A stretch of DNA of 64,000 nt, taken from assembly GCF_947502415.1 (NCBI RefSeq), contig NZ_CANMZV010000001.1:482576-546575 (forward strand), read 5' to 3'. The translations under genes and the position numbers were made by a program. Positions 26,146-36,455 of the stretch are shown here, in pieces (positions within the stretch are counted from its first letter, which is position 1; every line of letters begins with the position of its first letter). Source of the stretch: an uncultured Photobacterium sp. Its GTDB lineage: Bacteria > Pseudomonadota > Gammaproteobacteria > Enterobacterales > Vibrionaceae. The notes below the pieces were generated by a model. It did not search any database and was not told where the DNA came from. It saw only the letters and a program-made list of their open reading frames with translations.

Positions 26146-26652
26146 ATGAACATTGTAGTTATAACTATCATAATGTATGCCGCGATGTATGACTTAAGGT
26201 TTTGTAAAATCCCTAATCAGACTGTCATTGCGATCATTATAATTGGGCTAACGCAGTCAACTATAACTACTTTTGGTTTATTTCCAATTCATTCCATTTC
26301 TTTAATTGATTCATGCCTTGGTTTTTCCTCCGGGCTAATAATCTGTTTATTCCTACATTATGTAGGAGTATTTGGCGCCGGAGATGCTAAATTATTAGCA
26401 TCTCTCGGCACTATTGTTGGGTTCCCATATATTATACTTCTTATCTCGGTGGCAATATTTACTGCTGGTTTTTTGTCATTATTAAGATTAACTTGCTATG
26501 GTGAATTTAATGACTTATGTCGTCGCTGGTGTAATGCCATCATTTATAAAAACTATCAAGCACCCAAAATAAACTCCGTAGCGTCAAGTGCCGTACCAAT
26601 GGGCGGAGCTATATTACTCGCAACCATGTTCTGTCACTTTTATTTGCTCTAA
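26146..26652 (+). CDS. tadV: Tad prepilin peptidase (A24 family)
   Basis: About 168 residues from ATG 26146, placed 6 bases after AAGGGA; ATG 26140 is too close to it. Both aspartates of A24 aspartyl peptidases are present: MYDLRFCKIPN and GAGDAKLLA (GxGD). Several membrane segments. It processes the Flp pilin and the TadE/TadF pseudopilins at the inner membrane. Confidence 0.88.
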   Translation: MNIVVITIIMYAAMYDLRFCKIPNQTVIAIIIIGLTQSTITTFGLFPIHSISLIDSCLGFSSGLIICLFLHYVGVFGAGDAKLLASLGTIVGFPYIILLISVAIFTAGFLSLLRLTCYGEFNDLCRRWCNAIIYKNYQAPKINSVASSAVPMGGAILLATMFCHFYLL

Positions 26653-26673
26653 TTTACAACCAGAGGAATAATT

Positions 26674-28014
26674 ATGTTGAATTCCACATCCTCTAAGTTC
26701 GAACGTTGCGATAGCAATGAGCCCAAACGTTTAACGGCTAAACCCAGAACTCTGGAACAGACAGGGATCCCTCTTCGAGTTCTTGAGTCATTAGTGATCA
26801 AGCACTTATCACAAACGACTGACCTTGATCTGATCTCGCTATCCGAAAAAATAGGATTACCAGGAAACTTAATTGAACAACTCATACAAAAACAAAAAAG
26901 TGAAGCTTTAGTTGAGGTTAGAACTGATGGCCGTTTTGGTAGTGCCATGCGCTTCGGTCTAACACAAAAGGGAATGATTCTCGCACAGCATGAGTTAATG
27001 CGTGACGGCTATCTTGGCCCGGCACCAATCTCTCTCGAAAGTTATAAAAAACTTGTCGTCAGCCAATCCTCAAAACAAGAATCCGTCACACCTGACATTC
27101 TAAGGGAAGGTCTTAACGACCTTATTTTACCTGAAGACATTGTCGGCCAGGTTGGTCCTGCACTAAATTCAGGCAGAGCCATTTTCATTTACGGCTTACC
27201 CGGCACGGGGAAAACATATATATCACGTCGTTTGGTACGCCTGTTCCAATCCGATGTCTACATTCCCTATGCGGTATGTATCGGGAATCAAGTTTTACAA
27301 GTATTCGACCCAATCATCCATAATCCGGTACAAACAAATAAGCAAAAAACACTACGGTTAGATGACGGATACGACAATCGGCTCGTGCTATGTTCCCGCC
27401 CTGAAGTTGTTGTCGGTGGTGAACTCACATCAGAAATGCTTGAAGTTACTGTCGACCCGACATTTCGCATCAACCGAGCCCCATTACAAATGAAAGCCAA
27501 TAACGGCATTTTGCTAATTGATGATTTAGGACGACAAAAAGTCTCGGTCGATGCCATCTTAAACCGCTGGATTATTCCCCTTGAAGAAAGCATCGATTAT
27601 TTATCAATGGCTTCAGGCGAACATTTCGACATACCTTTTGAACAAGTTCTGGTCTTTTCATCAAACATTCATCCAGCAAAACTCGCTGATGACGCATTCT
27701 TACGACGTATCGGCTACAAAATTAACTTCGGCCCAATAACTGAAGATGACTACACCTATCTATGGCACCAGGAGTGCGAAAAACACGGTATTACAACTAC
27801 TAATGAAGGACTTAACTTTGTTCTAAATCAGCTTCATAAGGTTAACAACATCCCACTACTGCCCTGCTACCCGCGAGATTTAGTGGCGATGTGTAGTAAC
27901 CAAATTAGCTTTTATCAGCACCCACCGCTCATTAATCCACAGTTAATCGAGATCGTCTGGGGTTGTTATTTCGTCGACCATGACGAGGCAGGAGGAAACT
28001 ATGGCGAAGGGTAA
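26674..28014 (+). CDS. AAA-type ATPase associated with the Tad locus
   Basis: Protein of 446 residues. The N-terminal about 120 residues look like a winged-helix/linker region (LSEKIGLPGNLIEQLIQKQ, GYLGPAPISLESY). The AAA core has Walker A GLPGTGKT, Walker B ILLIDDLGRQ and an arginine-bearing DDAFLRRIGYK segment. It is not one of the canonical TadA/TadZ proteins and occupies the position between tadV and rcpC. Similar ATPases occur in some Tad loci, but their role is not established to my knowledge. Its end overlaps the rcpC start by 14 bases. Confidence 0.75.
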   Translation: MLNSTSSKFERCDSNEPKRLTAKPRTLEQTGIPLRVLESLVIKHLSQTTDLDLISLSEKIGLPGNLIEQLIQKQKSEALVEVRTDGRFGSAMRFGLTQKGMILAQHELMRDGYLGPAPISLESYKKLVVSQSSKQESVTPDILREGLNDLILPEDIVGQVGPALNSGRAIFIYGLPGTGKTYISRRLVRLFQSDVYIPYAVCIGNQVLQVFDPIIHNPVQTNKQKTLRLDDGYDNRLVLCSRPEVVVGGELTSEMLEVTVDPTFRINRAPLQMKANNGILLIDDLGRQKVSVDAILNRWIIPLEESIDYLSMASGEHFDIPFEQVLVFSSNIHPAKLADDAFLRRIGYKINFGPITEDDYTYLWHQECEKHGITTTNEGLNFVLNQLHKVNNIPLLPCYPRDLVAMCSNQISFYQHPPLINPQLIEIVWGCYFVDHDEAGGNYGEG

Positions 28015-28774
28015 ACTATTTCTAATGCTATTTGTGTCAATTCTGATGGGTACCGGCGCATTATTGCTGGCTAATAACTGGATCCAAAAGAAACAAGCAA
28101 CGTTAACAAACCCACCATCTGAACAACAAGTAGTTGAAGTCATTAAAGAAGAGCCGCGTGTTGCACGAGTCGTAGCCCAGCAAAATATTCCACTCGGCAC
28201 CAAACTTGAGTTAAAGCATATCAAGCTCGAATACTATCCCGAAGAACTCGTTATCGACACCGGGTATAGCACCACAGCTCAGGTAATTGGAATGCTGACT
28301 CGGAATGAAATTTTCGAAGGGGATATCCTACGACAAGAGCGCCTGGCCTTACCCGGAGAAGGTACCACTCTTGCCGCACTTATTTCACCTAAAATGCGAG
28401 CAGTCACCATCCGCGTTAACGATGTCATTGGTGTGGCCGGATTCCTGCTCCCCGGTGACTATGTTGACGTTATCTATGCACAGGAAAAGGTCAACAGAGC
28501 CCATACTGTTTTGAAAAAAATCAAAATATTGGCTGTAGACCAAACTGCACGTACAGATGAGTCCAAACCCATTATTGTCCGAGCTGTAACACTCGAACTA
28601 ACTCCTAAGCAAGCGGAATCACTGATCACAGCAAAATCAAAAGGGAATTTGCAGCTTTCACTGCGTAACCCAAATGACCCAGAGGAGAAACCAAAGCGAA
28701 TTTACCGCCGAACCACTGAATCTGTCACCGTCATCAAAGGCACCGATACAAGCCGTGTCAGTGTAAGAATCTGA
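28001..28774 (+). CDS. rcpC: Flp pilus assembly protein RcpC/CpaB
   Basis: Protein of 257 residues from ATG 28001, which has AGGAGG upstream inside the end of the ATPase gene. One N-terminal membrane segment, then an SAF-like domain (VAQQNIPLGTKLELKHIKLEYYP) and the CpaB domain (MRAVTIRVNDVIGVAGFLLPGDYVDV). CpaB/RcpC is thought to connect the inner-membrane machine with the secretin. Confidence 0.9.
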   Translation: MAKGKLFLMLFVSILMGTGALLLANNWIQKKQATLTNPPSEQQVVEVIKEEPRVARVVAQQNIPLGTKLELKHIKLEYYPEELVIDTGYSTTAQVIGMLTRNEIFEGDILRQERLALPGEGTTLAALISPKMRAVTIRVNDVIGVAGFLLPGDYVDVIYAQEKVNRAHTVLKKIKILAVDQTARTDESKPIIVRAVTLELTPKQAESLITAKSKGNLQLSLRNPNDPEEKPKRIYRRTTESVTVIKGTDTSRVSVRI

Positions 28775-28792
28775 TAACAGGGAGTAAATGAC

Positions 28793-30310
28793 ATGGAAAA
28801 ACAACCAATTAAAATAATCAGCATAAATTGGTTATTGGTCATTTCGGTAGTATTAACAAGCATTGTATTTAGTGCCTACAGCTTTGCCGCTCGAACTCAA
28901 AGTGTCGCTGTACCACAAAATAAATCTCGTCTTGTTGAGATTCCCGGTAGCGCGAAAAAAATCTCGGTGGGTAACCCCGCCGTTGCCGACATACTTATCT
29001 TGCGCTCAAATAAAATTTATGTGCTTGGTAAACAACTCGGAACAACCAACGTTATTGTTTGGGATTCAAGAGATCGTTTAATTACTGTTCTCGATGTGGA
29101 AGTCACCCACGACCTCAATGCGTTAAAAGCCAAACTTTATGAATTCATGCCGAATGAAAAAATTTCGGTTTTTACCAGCCAAAATAAGCTCGCGCTTAGC
29201 GGTGAAGTAAGCAGCGCGGAGAAAATAGCAACAGCCGTCGAAATTGCCAACACATTCACAGGTAAAGACACCGGTATAATTAACTTAATGAAAGTCAGCG
29301 GCTCTCACCAAATTATGTTGGAAGTAACCGTTGCTGAAGTCCAGCGCTCATTGGTACGCGAATTTGATTCGAAATTTATTTTTGCTCGAAATGGTAGCAA
29401 TTGGACCTGGGGGGGGGTTAACGGCGGTGCAAGTTTCCCCGATGCTATAGCAACTGATGGTAGTCGCTTTCCTATCTTTAACCCAGGTAATGGCGCGGTT
29501 GTCGGGCCGGTGGTTGATGAATTAGCCCCTAACCCACTGAATATTGATGATAACGGCTTATTTGCTAGCTACTTAAGTGGCAATACCCTATTCACTGCCG
29601 CTTTTAATATTGCTAAAACCAATGGGCTTGCAAAAGTACTAGCCGAACCAACGTTAACCTCACTCAGCGGCGAGCAGGCCGAGTTCCTGTCTGGTGGTGA
29701 ATTTCCAATCCCTGTCCCCAATGATGAAAATGTCACTATTGAATTCAAAGAATTTGGTGTGGGATTAAAATTTTTACCAACAGTTGTATCCGCTAACAGC
29801 ATCAACTTGGCTTTAAATATTGAAGTCAGTGAAATTGCCAACCAAAATGCTGTCACTATTACTCCAACAGGCACCGGTTCACAGTTCTTCATTCCTTCTT
29901 TAACCAAGCGTGGGGCAAAAACTACCGTTGAACTGGGTAATGGCCAAACTATTGGTATTGCAGGCTTATTAAATGAAAACATCACTGACGTCGTCGATAA
30001 ACTACCTGGTTTGGGCGATCTACCAATCATAGGTCAACTATTTCGCAGCCAGGCTTTCCGTAAAGGTGAAACAGAGCTAATCATTCTGGTCACACCTCGT
30101 CTTGCCAAACCTATCCGTCGTCAGGACATAACATTACCAACTGATAACTTCGTTGAACCCAATGACTGGGAGTACTACCTACTCGGACGAATGAGTGAGC
30201 TTAAGAAAAAAGATATATCAACGAATACTTATTCCCAAGCGACAACAACTTCACCCACGACACTTTCACCAAATTCCGGCTCCGAAGGTCAATTTGGCCA
30301 TAGCTTATAA
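28793..30310 (+). CDS. rcpA: Outer-membrane secretin RcpA/CpaC
   Basis: Protein of 505 residues with a leader (to about residue 33), an N-terminal pilus-formation domain (IPGSAKKISVGNPAVADIL), a BON-like segment and the secretin domain (LAEPTLTSLSGEQAEFLSGGEFPIPV and ELIILVTPRLAKPI). It forms the outer-membrane channel for the Flp pilus. Order and spacing fit the Tad operon. Confidence 0.92.
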   Translation: MEKQPIKIISINWLLVISVVLTSIVFSAYSFAARTQSVAVPQNKSRLVEIPGSAKKISVGNPAVADILILRSNKIYVLGKQLGTTNVIVWDSRDRLITVLDVEVTHDLNALKAKLYEFMPNEKISVFTSQNKLALSGEVSSAEKIATAVEIANTFTGKDTGIINLMKVSGSHQIMLEVTVAEVQRSLVREFDSKFIFARNGSNWTWGGVNGGASFPDAIATDGSRFPIFNPGNGAVVGPVVDELAPNPLNIDDNGLFASYLSGNTLFTAAFNIAKTNGLAKVLAEPTLTSLSGEQAEFLSGGEFPIPVPNDENVTIEFKEFGVGLKFLPTVVSANSINLALNIEVSEIANQNAVTITPTGTGSQFFIPSLTKRGAKTTVELGNGQTIGIAGLLNENITDVVDKLPGLGDLPIIGQLFRSQAFRKGETELIILVTPRLAKPIRRQDITLPTDNFVEPNDWEYYLLGRMSELKKKDISTNTYSQATTTSPTTLSPNSGSEGQFGHSL

Positions 30311-30323
30311 GAGGTATTCAACG

Positions 30324-30572
30324 ATGAAATATATATTTATTACGTGCTTAAGTTTGTGGGTCTGTAGCCCAGCCGTAGCCAATGAATTGCCACTAGGAGA
30401 TAGCCTTAACCAGTTAGTTCGGCTACAAACCGTTGACCCTTTAGCAGAAAATCGCGTACCGACAGGCTCACCACCTTTTAGTGGAAAAAAAGCCAATAAA
30501 TCAATTAACACCGAGCAAAAAGGTGTTAAATCAGAAAAAGTTAAAAACAAAAAAATTATTGTTGATAACTAA
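30324..30572 (+). CDS. Small exported protein in the Tad locus
   Basis: Protein of 82 residues from ATG 30324 (GAGGT upstream), with a signal peptide ending AVA/N and a Lys-rich C-terminal half. It holds the place where some loci carry rcpB or another secretin accessory gene. No domain recognised; a pilotin-like or periplasmic role is only a guess. Confidence 0.6.
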   Translation: MKYIFITCLSLWVCSPAVANELPLGDSLNQLVRLQTVDPLAENRVPTGSPPFSGKKANKSINTEQKGVKSEKVKNKKIIVDN

Positions 30573-30609
30573 GTAAAACACCTAAACAGCAGATAGGCGG
30601 AGGTGAAAG

Positions 30610-31947
30610 ATGGCAACGAGACACAATATGGCCTCACCACTTAAAACACAAAAAGGCATTGTTGCTATTTTTGCAACGCTGGCTATGGCTGTAATGATTG
30701 GCGCAGGCGCTCTAGCACTCGATATTGGTAACCTTACTTTGTCTAAAGGTAAGCTACAAAACCTTGCCGACTCAGCCGCCCTCAGTGCGGCTAAAACAAT
30801 CGATTTAGGTGGAGACCATAGCGAAGCTATAGCAGCCGGCAACCAAACAATCACAGATAATTTAAATCTCGATGGATTTGATTCTATATCTATTAGTGAT
30901 GCCAATATTACTATCGAGTTTTCCGAAACCTTGCCCTTTGATACCAGTACGGCAACGGCAACTTCTCCCTATGTTCGAGTACGACTCGAAAATATAGATA
31001 TCCCCGATTTTTTAGTTTCAGTATTTAGTGTCGATCTCAATACCAGAGCATCAGCCGTTGCCGGGCCAAGCACAAGTGTAGAGAGAGCCTGCAATATCGC
31101 CCCATTAAGTATTTGTGAAGGTGATAGTGCAAGTACAGTATCAGGTTATTCAAGTAACAGCTTGCATGTACTGAAAGCCTCTTCATCAACAGATTCAAGT
31201 GTTGGTTCAGGTAACTTTCAACCTGTTGCCCTAACCGATAGCGAAGGAAATCCACTCTCTGGAGCCAATTCTTATAAAGATGCCTTGGCCGGTAGTTTTG
31301 ATGCCTGCCTCAATGTCATTGAAAACGAACCTATCTCTACAGAGCCCGGCAATATGGTTGGCCCTTCTTTGGGAATAGATACTCGCTTTGGCATTTATAA
31401 AGGTGATTTAAAGAAAGATTCAGCCTTATATCCGCCCGACATCGATTCATCCTACGCGTCTGATTACGTAAAAGTTAAAACAGAAGTCCAGGTTGATGCA
31501 GATGGTAATACTATGATTGATACTGATGGTAATGCCATAAACAAATATGTCGCCAATAAAAGTTATAACGACATGCATAACTACAGTAAATACACGACGA
31601 CCTACTCTAGTATTGACTACGAAACTTGCCTGGCTTCATCGTCATGCCAAAGCCAGGGGTACTATCGCCGGATTATCACCGTTCCAATTCTAAAATGTGA
31701 TGAGGCCACTAAATCCGGCGGACGTATGGATATTCCACTAAAAGGTCTTGCCTGCTTCTATCTGGTACAACCCATGAGTGTCACCGAACATGAAGACGAT
31801 AATGGCGGTGGCGGAAACGGTTCATGGCTCATTGGCGAATTTATCTCTGAATGCCGAATTAATACAGGTAATCCAGGCCTGAATCCTAATGAAGATGGTC
31901 CGTACAAAATAGTGCTATTCAAAGATCCCGATAGCGAGGACTCATGA
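30610..31947 (+). CDS. tadG: TadG-like protein with N-terminal Tad domain
   Basis: Protein of 445 residues. The N-terminus carries the Tad/TadG helix GIVAIFATLAMAVMIGAGALALDIG followed by LQNLADSAALSAAKTID, diagnostic of PF13400-type proteins. The rest is a Ser/Asp-rich exported region with several cysteines, without an obvious VWA MIDAS motif. It is likely a membrane-anchored periplasmic component of pilus assembly. Its TGA overlaps the tadE start. Confidence 0.82.
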   Translation: MATRHNMASPLKTQKGIVAIFATLAMAVMIGAGALALDIGNLTLSKGKLQNLADSAALSAAKTIDLGGDHSEAIAAGNQTITDNLNLDGFDSISISDANITIEFSETLPFDTSTATATSPYVRVRLENIDIPDFLVSVFSVDLNTRASAVAGPSTSVERACNIAPLSICEGDSASTVSGYSSNSLHVLKASSSTDSSVGSGNFQPVALTDSEGNPLSGANSYKDALAGSFDACLNVIENEPISTEPGNMVGPSLGIDTRFGIYKGDLKKDSALYPPDIDSSYASDYVKVKTEVQVDADGNTMIDTDGNAINKYVANKSYNDMHNYSKYTTTYSSIDYETCLASSSCQSQGYYRRIITVPILKCDEATKSGGRMDIPLKGLACFYLVQPMSVTEHEDDNGGGGNGSWLIGEFISECRINTGNPGLNPNEDGPYKIVLFKDPDSEDS

Positions 31948-32393
31948 TGAAAAACGTATCATCTGTACATGGCCTGGCAATGGTTGAATTTACCATTTTA
32001 TTACCTATTTTCTTGGTAATACTGCTATCAACAATGGAGCTTGGGCGTGCTTTTTATACCTATACAGAACTGGAGAAACTGACCAGAGATAGCGTTCGGT
32101 ATATATCAAGTACAATAATTACCGGTGATACTGGAACTATTAGCTTAACTCAAGATCACATTGATAAGACAAGTAACCTTATTGTCTACGGTAATATTGA
32201 AGGCGGTGACAAATCTTTACTTCCTGCACTAACAACAGATCAGGTCAGCGTCACTCTAATCGATAATCATATTCAGGTTGAAATCATTTACCCCTATCAA
32301 CCTGTCCTTGCTGAGATCCCTGATTTTTTTAATAACGGTGCCATCTCTCTTAATTTCAATATGACATCGAGCTATATCATGAGGGTGTTGTAA
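31944..32393 (+). CDS. tadE: TadE-like pseudopilin
   Basis: Protein of 149 residues. N-terminal GLAMVEFTILLPIFLVILLST has the TadE pseudopilin form with the conserved Glu-Phe after the cleavage Gly. It should be processed by TadV. It overlaps tadG by ATGA; ATG 31947 is an alternative start. It overlaps tadF by one base. Confidence 0.87.
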   Translation: MMKNVSSVHGLAMVEFTILLPIFLVILLSTMELGRAFYTYTELEKLTRDSVRYISSTIITGDTGTISLTQDHIDKTSNLIVYGNIEGGDKSLLPALTTDQVSVTLIDNHIQVEIIYPYQPVLAEIPDFFNNGAISLNFNMTSSYIMRVL

Positions 32394-32878
32394 TGAAAAT
32401 ATTAAGCCTAAAAAAACAACAAGGTACAACTATAGTTGAATTTACTGTCGTTGCATCCTTATTTTTTATTCTTATCTTCTCTGTCATTGAGTTTGGTCGA
32501 TTATTATTTACATGGCACGTATTAAATGAAACAAGTCGACGCGTTGCAAGACTTGCCAGTGTCTGTCAGGTAACAACGACAGAGCAAGCCGATACCATTA
32601 GCGCAGGTATTGTAAACAGCGTCCCGCTTCCTAATTTTACCGCTAATAATATTAAAGTTCGCTATCTCGATGCTTTTGGTACAGAAGTCGCACTTCCATT
32701 AACAACGACCAGTAACTACCTTCAGATTCAATTTGTTGAAGCTAGTATTGATAGCTATCAAATTGACTTAACCATTCCCTTAGCCACTTTTGGCTTGAAC
32801 TTTACTGCCCCTGAATTTAAGACGCTACTACCTAGGGAAAGCTTAGGGGTAACAAGAACCGGCTTTACAGACTGCTAA
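32393..32878 (+). CDS. tadF: TadF-like pseudopilin
   Basis: Protein of 161 residues with a pseudopilin N-terminus QQGTTIVEFTVVASLFFILI and a beta-rich remainder. It starts within the tadE stop (TAATG), so translation is coupled. It is assigned as TadF rather than TadE by order; the two are hard to separate by sequence alone. Confidence 0.82.
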   Translation: MKILSLKKQQGTTIVEFTVVASLFFILIFSVIEFGRLLFTWHVLNETSRRVARLASVCQVTTTEQADTISAGIVNSVPLPNFTANNIKVRYLDAFGTEVALPLTTTSNYLQIQFVEASIDSYQIDLTIPLATFGLNFTAPEFKTLLPRESLGVTRTGFTDC

Positions 32879-32886
32879 GGTGATTT

Positions 32887-34116
32887 ATGAATAGTATCAG
32901 CACGATTTCCATAAACGATAAAGCGGCTAAGCAACCGCTGGCCACCCTTATTGATGGCTGGGTCATAAGTGATAATGAGATTTTCGTAAAACCTTTTGAG
33001 ACTTACGTCTCACAGTGGCCAAATACGCGATTTAGCCACTTAAATAGTTTTGAATTTCGTTCTCAACTACTAACAATAGACAGTCAATCTCCACCAGATA
33101 TGATCATTCTTGATGGTAAAACTGATTGGGTGGCTGCCGCAGAGCTTATTAAAACAAAACTCGGAAATGAAACTCAAATTATCCTATTAACTGAAAACTC
33201 TGATACAACAACACTGAGGCATGCCTTAAAGGTTGGATTTAAGGATGTACTCACCATTCCCTTTGACGAAGCAGAACTTGATCAGCATCTTTATGACTGT
33301 GCGACAGAAAAACGGAATAATCAAAATCAAGGACAAGTCAGTGTTTTTATCAATTCTAAAGGTGGAATGGGCGCAACTATTCTTGCAACCACAGTAGCGC
33401 ACCTAATTGCATTAGAAAAAACAACTAATACAGCTCTAATCGATACAGATGCTCAGTTTGGTTGTACTGCGAGCCTACTTTCAACCTCACCTAAGTTCTT
33501 ACTGAGCGATGCACTTGATCAGGTCGATGATATAGATGAATTTGCCTTAAATGGTATGCTAACTAAACATGAATCAGGGCTCAGGTTTATAACAAGCCGT
33601 TCAGAAGAGCTCGTTGACAACCTTCCTGAATTTAAATCTATAGCTTTTAACCGATTTCTACTTCAAGTAAGAAATAATTTTGATCACGTAATTGTTGACC
33701 TTTCTAGAGGACTTGAAAATGCAACCCTTCCAGCTGTAGCCGAAGCTAATAATATATTCATTGTTGTTCAGCAGTGCATTCCAGCGATCAGCGAAGCTGC
33801 TACGTTAATAAAACAACTAAAACATCTGTTAGGAATCAATCAAAAAAACATCAAAATTATTGTCAATCGCTATACCAAGAGCAATGAAATCAAACCAGAT
33901 GAGATCAAAAAATCATTACATGTTGATGAGCTAATTTTAATTCCCAATGATTATCAATCCGTCAACTCATCAACCAACTTAGGAGAATTGCTTGCTACTT
34001 ATTATGAAAAAAAACCGATAGTTAGGAAATTAAGAGAAACCTCTGATTTCATTATGAACAAACAGTCAGAAGAAGCTCATGGACTGAAACGCCTCTTCTC
34101 ATTTCTAAGGAGTTAG
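32887..34116 (+). CDS. tadZ: TadZ/CpaE, ParA/MinD-like localisation ATPase
   Basis: Protein of 409 residues. An atypical receiver-like N-terminal domain (about 1-140) precedes a MinD/ParA-like ATPase with deviant Walker A SKGGMGAT and the expected [10 protein letters not shown] segment. TadZ proteins place the Tad machine at the cell pole. AAGGTG precedes the ATG, and tadA follows after 2 bases. Confidence 0.88.
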   Translation: MNSISTISINDKAAKQPLATLIDGWVISDNEIFVKPFETYVSQWPNTRFSHLNSFEFRSQLLTIDSQSPPDMIILDGKTDWVAAAELIKTKLGNETQIILLTENSDTTTLRHALKVGFKDVLTIPFDEAELDQHLYDCATEKRNNQNQGQVSVFINSKGGMGATILATTVAHLIALEKTTNTALIDTDAQFGCTASLLSTSPKFLLSDALDQVDDIDEFALNGMLTKHESGLRFITSRSEELVDNLPEFKSIAFNRFLLQVRNNFDHVIVDLSRGLENATLPAVAEANNIFIVVQQCIPAISEAATLIKQLKHLLGINQKNIKIIVNRYTKSNEIKPDEIKKSLHVDELILIPNDYQSVNSSTNLGELLATYYEKKPIVRKLRETSDFIMNKQSEEAHGLKRLFSFLRS

Positions 34117-34118
34117 CT

Positions 34119-35483
34119 ATGTTTTTGAAAAAAAATACAACAACTATAGAAACAAGTCATGACAGTAGAGAAAACAGCCATGACCAAGCTAGCTCTCAGC
34201 ACCACCAAAATAGCAATGAACGTCGCATTAAGCAGCAACTTCTTGACTCGCTGTTTAATTCGTTAGATTTATCTTTACTTGAAACTCTTCCAGAACAACA
34301 GGCACGCAGCCAAATATCAGAGACCGCAGCACTATTACTCCTTGAGCAAGATGTCCCTCTCAATGCTGAAAGTCGCAAAAGAGTGATAGACGAAATTGGA
34401 GATGAAATACTTGGCCTTGGACCATTAGAACCCCTGCTTAAAGACAAAAGCATCTCCGATATTCTTGTAAATTCTCACAGCCAGATATACGTAGAACGTA
34501 AAGGTAAACTTGAACATACTGATGCCTCATTTCGAGATGACAGCCACTTGCTCAATGTCATTGATAGAATCGTATCTCAAGTTGGACGTCGCATAGATGA
34601 AAGTTCTCCCATGGTCGACGCTCGCCTGAAAGATGGTTCTCGTGTCAACGCTATCATTCCTCCATTGGCTATAGACGGGCCATCACTTTCAATTCGTCGT
34701 TTTGCCGTCGAAAAACTTCAAATGGAACAACTCCTTGATTATGGAACACTGAACGCCGAAATGGCGCATTTCCTTGAAGCAATTGTTCGGGGCCGACTCA
34801 ACATTCTCATTTCAGGTGGAACCGGCTCAGGCAAAACGACAACCTTGAATGTATGTTCAGGCTACATACCAAAAAATGAAAGAATTATAACTATCGAAGA
34901 CTCAGCAGAGTTACAACTCCAGCAACCACACGTGGTCCGTCTTGAAACCCGACCACCAAATATCGAAGGTCGTGGCTCAATTACCCAACGAGAACTGGTT
35001 ATTAACTCACTCCGCATGCGTCCTGACAGAATTGTGGTAGGTGAGGTTCGTGGTGGTGAAGCTGTTGACATGCTGGCAGCAATGAACACAGGCCATGATG
35101 GCTCAATGACCACTATTCACGCTAATACCCCGCGAGATGCACTAGGCCGAATAGAAAACATGTTCGCGATGGCCGGATGGAATATGCCAATTAAAAATGT
35201 CCGAGCCCAAATTGCTTCGGCCCTCCATGTTGTTGTTCAGCTTCGTCGAATGGAAGATGGCAAACGCCGCATTACCAGTATCGTCGAAATTAATAACATG
35301 GAAGGTGACGTTATCACGATGACCGAACTATTCCACTTTAAACGAATGGGAATTGACGAAGAAGGTAATGTGCTTGGCCATTATCAAGCGACAGGAAATA
35401 TCCCCTCGTTCATGGAAGCATTCAAACACATGGGAATTGATCTTCCATACTCTTATTTTACCGCACCTAACGGGGGCCTATAA
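34119..35483 (+). CDS. tadA: TadA/CpaF secretion ATPase
   Basis: Protein of 454 residues of the type II/IV secretion ATPase family. Walker [11 protein letters not shown], Asp box [11 protein letters not shown], Walker B region [12 protein letters not shown] and His box [17 protein letters not shown] are intact. It powers Flp pilus assembly, and probably retraction in CpaF-type systems, at the inner membrane. AAGGAG precedes ATG 34119. Its stop overlaps the tadB start. Confidence 0.95.
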   Translation: MFLKKNTTTIETSHDSRENSHDQASSQHHQNSNERRIKQQLLDSLFNSLDLSLLETLPEQQARSQISETAALLLLEQDVPLNAESRKRVIDEIGDEILGLGPLEPLLKDKSISDILVNSHSQIYVERKGKLEHTDASFRDDSHLLNVIDRIVSQVGRRIDESSPMVDARLKDGSRVNAIIPPLAIDGPSLSIRRFAVEKLQMEQLLDYGTLNAEMAHFLEAIVRGRLNILISGGTGSGKTTTLNVCSGYIPKNERIITIEDSAELQLQQPHVVRLETRPPNIEGRGSITQRELVINSLRMRPDRIVVGEVRGGEAVDMLAAMNTGHDGSMTTIHANTPRDALGRIENMFAMAGWNMPIKNVRAQIASALHVVVQLRRMEDGKRRITSIVEINNMEGDVITMTELFHFKRMGIDEEGNVLGHYQATGNIPSFMEAFKHMGIDLPYSYFTAPNGGL

Positions 35484-36454
35484 TGGATCAGAACCTCCAG
35501 CTATATCTACTGATATTATTTATCGCTGTAGTGATCATTTCACAAACACTTTTAATATCAACTACAGGTACAAGAGCCAAGCGTTCACGCTTGCTAAAAA
35601 ATCAACTGAATCTTATTGCAGAATCTGGTAACGTTCATCAACAATCACTGTTACGGAAAAACTATCTAGATCAATTATCCAGAACTGAACGCTGGTTAGA
35701 AAATAATAAATTAGGTGAATACCTTGGTGAAAAGTTATCTCTTGCGGGCCTTGACTGGAAAGCCTATAAGGTAGTTATCTGGCTAACCGTCGGGATAGTG
35801 GTTTTTAGTCTGGCTGTATTTCTTTTTACGCGCAGCCTTCAATTTACTCTGCTCACTCCTCTAGCTGTCCTAATCATGTTTAGTTTATGGCTTCGCCAAA
35901 AAGCTGAAAAGCGCCTGACACAATTCGAAGAGCAGTTTGTCGAGGCTTTAGATGTCATGAAACGAGCTTTACTCGTCGGTTACCCTTTCACAGAGGTAAT
36001 GAAAACCGTCAGTGAGCAAATGCCGCCACCAGTATCAACTGAGTTTGGAAAAACATTTGTTGAGCTCAATTATGGTATCGACCTAAAAATAGCACTAGCC
36101 AATCTGGCTCATCGAAATCCATCAGTAAGTGTCCTTGCCTTTAATAGCGCAGTCATTATTCAAAAAGAAACCGGTGGTAATCTTGCGGAAACACTGGAAA
36201 AACTATCAGATGTCATCAGAGGGCGCTTCAGGCTTATGCGAAAAGTAAAAACACTTTCAGCAGAAGGTCGTATGTCAGCCTGGATTTTAATGCTAGTTCC
36301 TTTCGTTCTGTTTTTAATGCTTTACATTAACAACCCTGGCTATATAGCTCCGCTGCTTGAATCAGAACGAGGGGCTACCGTGCTAACTGTAACCGGTGTC
36401 AGCATGTTTGTAGGGCTACTATGGATACGAAAAATATTACGTATCGAGGTGTAA
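35483..36454 (+). CDS. tadB: TadB inner-membrane platform protein
   Basis: Protein of 323 residues with a T2SSF domain (FEEQFVEALDVMKRALLVGYPFTEVM and IQKETGGNLAETLEKLS) and several membrane helices. It forms the platform with TadC that couples TadA to pilin insertion. Coupled to tadA by a TAATG overlap; tadC follows after 1 base. Confidence 0.92.
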   Translation: MDQNLQLYLLILFIAVVIISQTLLISTTGTRAKRSRLLKNQLNLIAESGNVHQQSLLRKNYLDQLSRTERWLENNKLGEYLGEKLSLAGLDWKAYKVVIWLTVGIVVFSLAVFLFTRSLQFTLLTPLAVLIMFSLWLRQKAEKRLTQFEEQFVEALDVMKRALLVGYPFTEVMKTVSEQMPPPVSTEFGKTFVELNYGIDLKIALANLAHRNPSVSVLAFNSAVIIQKETGGNLAETLEKLSDVIRGRFRLMRKVKTLSAEGRMSAWILMLVPFVLFLMLYINNPGYIAPLLESERGATVLTVTGVSMFVGLLWIRKILRIEV

Positions 36455-36455
36455 T

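Noticed and set aside
26649..26948. Reverse-strand open frame of 99 codons within the Tad locus
   Set aside because: Antisense shadow of the AAA ATPase gene with no features of its own.
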